Shown in pieces: positions 58,292-64,000 of a stretch of DNA of 64,000 nt. The notes beneath the pieces were generated by a model. The model made no database searches, was not told the DNA's origin, and saw only the letters and a list, made by a program, of their open reading frames with translations. The stretch is from Perca fluviatilis. Lineage: Eukaryota > Chordata > Actinopteri > Perciformes > Percidae. Where the stretch lies: assembly GCF_010015445.1 (NCBI RefSeq), contig NC_053116.1, positions 27,460,285 through 27,524,284 on the forward strand, written 5' to 3'. The position numbers and the translations under genes were made by a program. The stretch's first letter is position 1. Each line of letters opens with the position of its first letter.

Positions 58292-61112
58292 AAGAATGTG
58301 TGTATCCTAGGACAACCGACAATACCAGAGAATGTCTAATAAGGGGAGAACTTCCACTCTCTGGAAAATTCCGGGTTGGTACAATGGGGCTAATAGGGAG
58401 TGAGATAGGGAGTGAACAGGCTCTCCATAGACAGGCTCTGACAATACTCATGTTCTGTTTGTTGCAATATAGTTTTCTACCACCAGTGGCAGCAATAAGC
58501 ACAACTGGTGGTATCTGCTCTCCATCGTTACAGTACAAGACATGTTTTTACCAGATTTGACAGCAACGCTGGTATTGTTTTCACCTTGTGAGTCTCTGTG
58601 TGTTTGTGTGTGTGTGTGTGTGAGACATCATGGCAAAATGTGGTCCTGAACACAACTACTGTAGCAGTAGCATAACAGAAGAGGATTTGAGTACCTTGCC
58701 GGGTGTTTATATCTCGTCTGTCTGTCTGTCTGTCTGTGGACAGATTTTGTCTTTGATTTTTCTTGCACTAGACAGTTCACATTTTCATAAAAAAAGGTGG
58801 TGATGGTGATTATGATGCACCACGTGAGCAAAGCTGATAGAGTCACATGTCAAATAAATCCGAACTGACCTGAACAGCGTAATATTGCTTTTTTAGTGTT
58901 GCAATGCATTTTTGTCAACAGACTCATCCAATCTAGCCCTGGTGTCTCCAGCTAAAATGCAGCACAGAGGCTGCTGGATCGCTGTCTGGCTTCTTTCTCT
59001 GAAGTGATCTCCTTTGTTTACAGTAATCATGGTAATGTTGTGAAGCTAATGTGGTAATGATTTATTGATGACACAATGCTAAACATAGTATGGAAGTTCC
59101 AGTCTGTTGATTATCTTTCCTCATTTTTCCTACATTGTGCCTCTCAGTCCTCCCTGGTGGCTGATTTGGACTAAACCAATTTTTATTGAGCCTCAGACCA
59201 GCACAAACAAATCATTAAAATGCTATTCATGAACACTTATATTCAGCATTTGGCGCTTTGATGTCTGAAAGGTTAGGAGAGCTGGCCTTTGGGTAATAAA
59301 CACTGTTTGTATGTGAAGTACAAAGTAAGTTTTGTATCTTTTTAAATGACTGTAAAGAGATAGTTACTAGAATGCTAAATATAAGTTTTGTTTACAGATA
59401 AGGTCTTGCTGGGTCTTGATCAAATGTCCTCAGTCCCCAGGCTGGTTTGATGATTAAAGATGATGATAAAGATAAAGACCAAACTGCAGATCTCTAAGCA
59501 GGGAACATGAAATTATTATGTTCTCAACTCCCTGAAAACTTCTGTCAAAATATTCACTCTTGGCAGCCCAACAGGCCTGAATTACATAACTGTCACAGCA
59601 TTCCCTTATGTACAATATTGCCTAATGTATCACTATTTCCCAGTAGTCATCCTGCCACTCAAACCACATTGTTATTCTTGGGAAGAGAAGTATCAAATGG
59701 ACTGTATTTGTACAGGGCAGCTCCCAGATGGGGATGTGCACAGTTGTGTGAATGGAGAGTAACTTGGCATTTAGTAAAGAGACCTGAGAGCACATCTAAC
59801 AAATCATGGATAAATGAAAGCTGGGAAACAGACACCTTATCAGTAGCTTACATTTAACTGTCAGAGAAAAACATTAATAAATCCTTTATACTGTACATTT
59901 GCATAACATAACAGAAGCTTAAGCCGTGGAAACATCCCACTTTCCTTCTAACACAAGCCTTGAGTTGTCAAGCACTTAACTATGTGATGGTGTTATAGTG
60001 TTAGACAGACATCCCCCCTAACCCATCCACTACCTAATATCTCTGGCCTTCGGTGACCTAAAAACCTCTGCAGAAAATCAGATTAACGTCCCTACACAGA
60101 AAGCTTTAAACAGACACTGGGTTTCTGTCAGAAACACTGGTTACACTATATAAAACATTACAATGTCATACAAACCCCTTGTTGCTTAATGTCTGCTATT
60201 ACAACACAGCTAAAAATATGAAAGAGCGGACAAATACTGCACAAAACCTGTTGAGGTCAGACTGGTTTGGTCCCAGTGACTGTGTCATGGTTACAGGACA
60301 CTAAGAATCCAGTAGTGAAACCTTCCATCTGGCTCTTTGTGTCAAACTGTGTCAAACTCCACAATGTTCTCTGCTCGACCTGAACCATTTAGCTCCTGAC
60401 GGGTGGTAGCAGTATCGTGCCCCTGACAGGCCGAAGATGTAGAGCGTACATCTAATGGAATCTAATGGATTCTAATGGCCTGGTAAAGGTTTCTTTACAT
60501 TGTGGTTGCCCAGTATGTACTGTATATGGAGGTCATCGTGGTTGCTAAATGAGCTGTAGTAAGTGCTGGGTGCTCATGATGCTGTGGGTTTGAGCCTGTT
60601 ACACATTTTTAACATGCAGTTTTTCTTTATCCTCTGTTAAGGTCTTAAGTTAAGTTAAGTTTAAAGTCAATATGTATGGTGTAGCAACACCAGCGTAGCA
60701 ATGCATGCTCATCTTTCTTTACTGCAGACAATAAATACATGTAATCTAATAGAAAGGCAATAGATAGATGGTAGAAATATACAAATCATGGTTTCTAACG
60801 GGACATCAATAATGGCAATACAACACAAGAGTAACACACACTGTACTCTTGCCTCATTTTACCTCCATGCTTGTAATATTGGGTAAAAAACAAATTATTA
60901 TCTAAAATGAGAATAATTCAAAGCGTTATGCTCTTGGGGGTTGACCTTTCTCAGCTGACCCACATGAAAATGCATTAGCTGTTTTGCACATAAATACATA
61001 CATACATACAGCATCAGCGTACTCACCCATAATGTGTAGGGCTCCTTAACATCAGTGCAATGACCTATATGTACTGAAAGTGTATTCATGGTGCACTGAC
61101 CTGAGTCATAGT

Positions 61113-62455
61113 CAGGGGCGGAGTGGGACCAAAAAATCTACTGGGAGGGGTGGGGGGATGGGGGGGGTTCGGATGGTCCAGTGAATGAATGAACAACACA
61201 CAGCACAGCAACACGATCCACACTAGCCCAACACAAGTAGCGCATTGGAACTGACAGCCCAGCTAACTTATGCCACAACATATTGGAAGTGCCTACTGTT
61301 GAGTTACTTCAGTCTAGATTTTTATGTTAATCACTCCTCCTGCTAGTGTTAGCGTCATAATCCTTATACACTTAACATAGCAGCAGCCAAGGGAAGTTAC
61401 TCATTTTAAAACTCTGAACATCTGCCAACCACTGAAGGACAAATTCAAGAGCCACTCAATAGTAAAACATTAATTTGTCTCATATTTACCACGAGCTACT
61501 TTGAAATTTCACAAGCTTTAGGCTGGCTGGTAGCTAGTGCTAATTCCCATCTGTGCCTAGGTGTGACATTAGGTGTTTAGCAATGGTAGCTTATTTCACC
61601 TGTAGTATCTTTACTCGTTGATGCCCGGAATATGTCCATTATTTTGGAGCATTTCGCTGCTTCCTCCTCCATAATTTTTTTCCTTTTGAGTCTGACCTTC
61701 TCAGCGCCAGCTTTCCCTTTTCTTTTTTGGCTTTCCATCATTAGACTCACACACTGTCTGTTAACGTTACCGATAGACTTCCAAACGTGACGAGGAAAAA
61801 AAGGTGTTTGATGTCTTTACGTCATAAGCCGACCAGGGCTATGCCATTTGGGGAGGGGCCGCTCACTGATCCCCCTATATTTCTGAAAATCCTAGACAAT
61901 GGTTGTGACTTGCACTTCGTTAGTGCTTTCTGATTATCATCATCATCATCATCATCATATTCTTTATTCAGGACACACACAAATGGTCCATAGCACAATA
62001 CAAAAACATAGCAAAATACAAACAGATACAAGATAAAACACATACAATAAGAAATGTCTACAACAGTCAAAATTCCACAATACACAAAAAAGTGTTCAGA
62101 TATTAGCATATAGATTAAAACGCCAGTGGTTCCACAGTCTTGAAGTGAACCTAACTGCACTCAATGCAGGGTTCACTAGTGTTGCAATGATGCTGTTGTA
62201 TGACTCCGTTAGTCTACACATACATCTGTACATGAGATTCCTGAGTACAGCAGGACAGGTGAATACATTATGATTAGCCTGTGTTTGTATTGAAATAAGA
62301 GGCTGCTGCAGCCCGCTGTACGCACACCAGGCGGCCGGATGGTGTTGCTAAGAACTTGCAATGTATAACTATTATCAGATCGGCCCTTGTGGCCTCGAAA
62401 CATTACCGGGCCACCGGGAAAAGTCCCGACTCTCCCGATTGCCACTCCGCTACTG
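61113..62455. mobile_element. 1.34-kb hAT-like element
   Basis: The left end CAGGGGCGGAGTGGGACC and inverted right end CAGTAGCGGAGTGGCAATCG are flanked by GTCATAGT (61105-61112) and GTCACAGT (62456-62463), an 8-bp duplication with one mismatch. The interior holds a poly-G/GGGT block near the left end and a nested retroelement end (61936 onward). No transposase frame was recognised. Confidence 0.75.
61936..62240 (-). mobile_element. Retroelement 3' end with (GAT)n tail
   Basis: On the minus strand the sequence ends CCTGAATAAAGAATATGATG with several more GAT units. AATAAA followed by a short simple-repeat tail is the form of a LINE 3' end. It lies inside the hAT-like element. The 5' boundary is approximate, and no target duplication was found. 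Confidence 0.5.
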
Positions 62456-64000
62456 GTCACAGTGAGCATATAGTTGCCTCAACAATTACAACATATAGTA
62501 AATCAGTGTCTAAATGAATACATGATGTGTCTTCATTTTCAACACCATCTAAACTGCCAGAATCCCAAGCACACACAGAAGACATTGAAGTCAAATCAGT
62601 ATAGAGGAAATAACATAGTGCATGGTGAGCTTTCCCAATTTGGTCTTGGCTTGTCAGATCTATTACCGTAACTGTTTTGCAGAATGCTCACTCTTCTATT
62701 CTATACATGTGCCTACATGTGACAAACTTACAAAAAACAAATTATACACATTTCTTAAGTATGTGCTTTATTTTTTTTTTTTGATTGATTTTTGATGAAA
62801 TTTGATTTTACCTTGAGTCTTGAGCTCTGCTTATCAATATATTTTTATATTAACAATGGATGAAAGTAAACCACAAAGAATGATCACCAACTCTGTAGCT
62901 CTATGGAGCTTTTAGCCTCTTTTAGTTTATTGTTTCATTTCTACAGAATATTCACTCTTTGGTTCTGTATCAGTAACCATGTTTCCATCAGCAGCTGTTT
63001 TCAAATAAAAAAAACTCTACTGTCATAATGTAATCAACCCGCTGTACACTATCTACCCAGCAACAAACAGCAGAAAGTTGGACAAAGTGGAACATTTAGC
63101 AGATGTTGTTCTATGGTGGAGACAAAACCAGAGCAAAAAGCAGAGTACATTGACCTACACCCATCAGGTGGACACAAACATGACTCCAAATGAATGCCAA
63201 ATGTTGCTTCGTTTCCACTGGATGTGTGAATAGGCAATAGCTTGTTCTGGAGTTCTTCTTCTCCCATGTGGCCCAAATATTTATTTGATGCATCTTTAAC
63301 TAAACATTAACCTAATCATAATCAGACATGCTACACAGATGGGCCATATCCGGATAACGACCAATTAGGATAATTTGTCACTTATGAACAGGGTCTGGCA
63401 ACAGCACTTTGATACTGTATGCAAGTTTTCAAAGCAACACGAGAAAGCGGAGAGCCAAACAGGTTAAATCATACTTGTTTCCAAACCAACTGGTGGACAT
63501 TTACAGTATTTTAGGAGTTTCATAGATGTGCTTATTAGCATGAACCAATACTTTTCAAATACCAAACAGAAGATTGAGAGAAATGTCTTGACACCAAATA
63601 AGTTTTTCTATCAAACAACTTTAGTATACATTGCCAAAAGCCTCTTTTCACAGCAGACATTTTGACTAGGAAAAACACAGGTTTTATTAATAACAGTAAA
63701 TCATGACAGTGTGACAGTGATCCAGCACACAATACCAGGACCCTGAAAGTCAAGCAGCTAATTGCAATTCAATCATAGTTAATTTTATTATTTACATCTG
63801 GGCTTTTCCTACTGTGACATATCAAAATGTCCGCTGTTAAAAAGGGGCAATTTAACAAAGTCTTTCTAACACGTTGACACACAGAGTCTTTGTTTCAACC
63901 TTCATCTACCCAGGGAAGTCTAGTTAGGCACATGCTTTCTTTTCCAGCAAAGCCCTGTTCCTCATCCAAACTGCTACACACATTCACAACTGGGAGTTTG

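Larger units (their letters stand above)
48825..64000. other. Upstream intron of celsr3
   Basis: No exon was recognised on either strand over 15 kb. It contains microsatellites, a repeat fragment (52069-52179), a tRNA-like SINE head (55578-55640), a DNA transposon (57403-58291), and a hAT-like element with a nested retroelement end (61113-62455). 48825-51400, 53000-55500, 58600-61100 and 62470-64000 show nothing I can name. Confidence 0.65.

Noticed and set aside
57970..58310. Cys/Leu-rich open frames (91 and 98 codons) that look like repeated hydrophobic peptides
   Set aside because: They are translations of the 38-bp transposon array; a 38-bp period shifts frame each copy and no family similarity is seen.
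48825..64000. Cadherin-repeat exon of celsr3 or a neighbouring gene
   Set aside because: No frame with cadherin motifs (such as DxD, LDRE, or DxNDN) is seen on the minus strand, and no other gene family is recognised on either strand.

Overview
The window reads as nuclear DNA of a teleost fish, probably a spiny-rayed (percomorph-type) species. The evidence is small exons of a vertebrate gene separated by long AT-rich introns, very abundant (CA)n, (GA)n and (TA)n microsatellites, and degraded DNA transposons and LINE fragments of kinds common in fish genomes. There is no bacterial-style gene organisation.

The only host gene I can support is a minus-strand cadherin EGF LAG seven-pass receptor (CELSR/Flamingo family), best matched to celsr3. 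Twelve internal exons lie between 48824 and 8025. All have AG/GT-type splice borders on the minus strand, and their codon phases join without a break (1-0, 0-1, 1-2, 2-1, 1-0, 0-2, 2-1, 1-1, 1-0, 0-0, 0-0, 0-1). Together they give about 2145 coding bases, or 715 residues. In protein order they encode the SEA-like membrane-adjacent segment after the cadherin repeats, three EGF domains, laminin-G 1, an EGF, laminin-G 2, and the start of a further EGF. The large first exon (signal peptide and cadherin repeats) must lie beyond 64000. The laminin-EGF, hormone-receptor, GAIN/GPS, seven-helix and tail exons must lie before position 1.

By region: 1-8024 is intron with satellites, a tRNA-derived SINE and a MITE. 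8025-8502 holds two exons. 8503-15283 is an intron with a transposon island: a ZMYM-like hAT remnant, then 49 bp later a second hAT that itself contains a gutted Tc1/mariner-type element and a high-copy repeat. 15284-30092 holds eight exons (window exons 3 to 10), with a 5'-truncated RTE-type LINE, several MITEs and dinucleotide tracts in the introns. 30093-46104 is a 16-kb intron with three hAT-like elements and a LINE 3' end. 46105-48824 holds two exons separated by a piggyBac-like MITE. 48825-64000 is upstream intron with microsatellites and two further DNA transposons.

The most interesting signals are transposon insertions delimited exactly by target-site duplications, an element ending in inverted arrays of 38-bp repeats that carry octamer motifs, a perfect mirror polypurine tract, and UG or CA tracts placed directly at celsr3 splice sites. 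I found no previously undescribed gene system. Family names come from recognised motifs, not from a database search.
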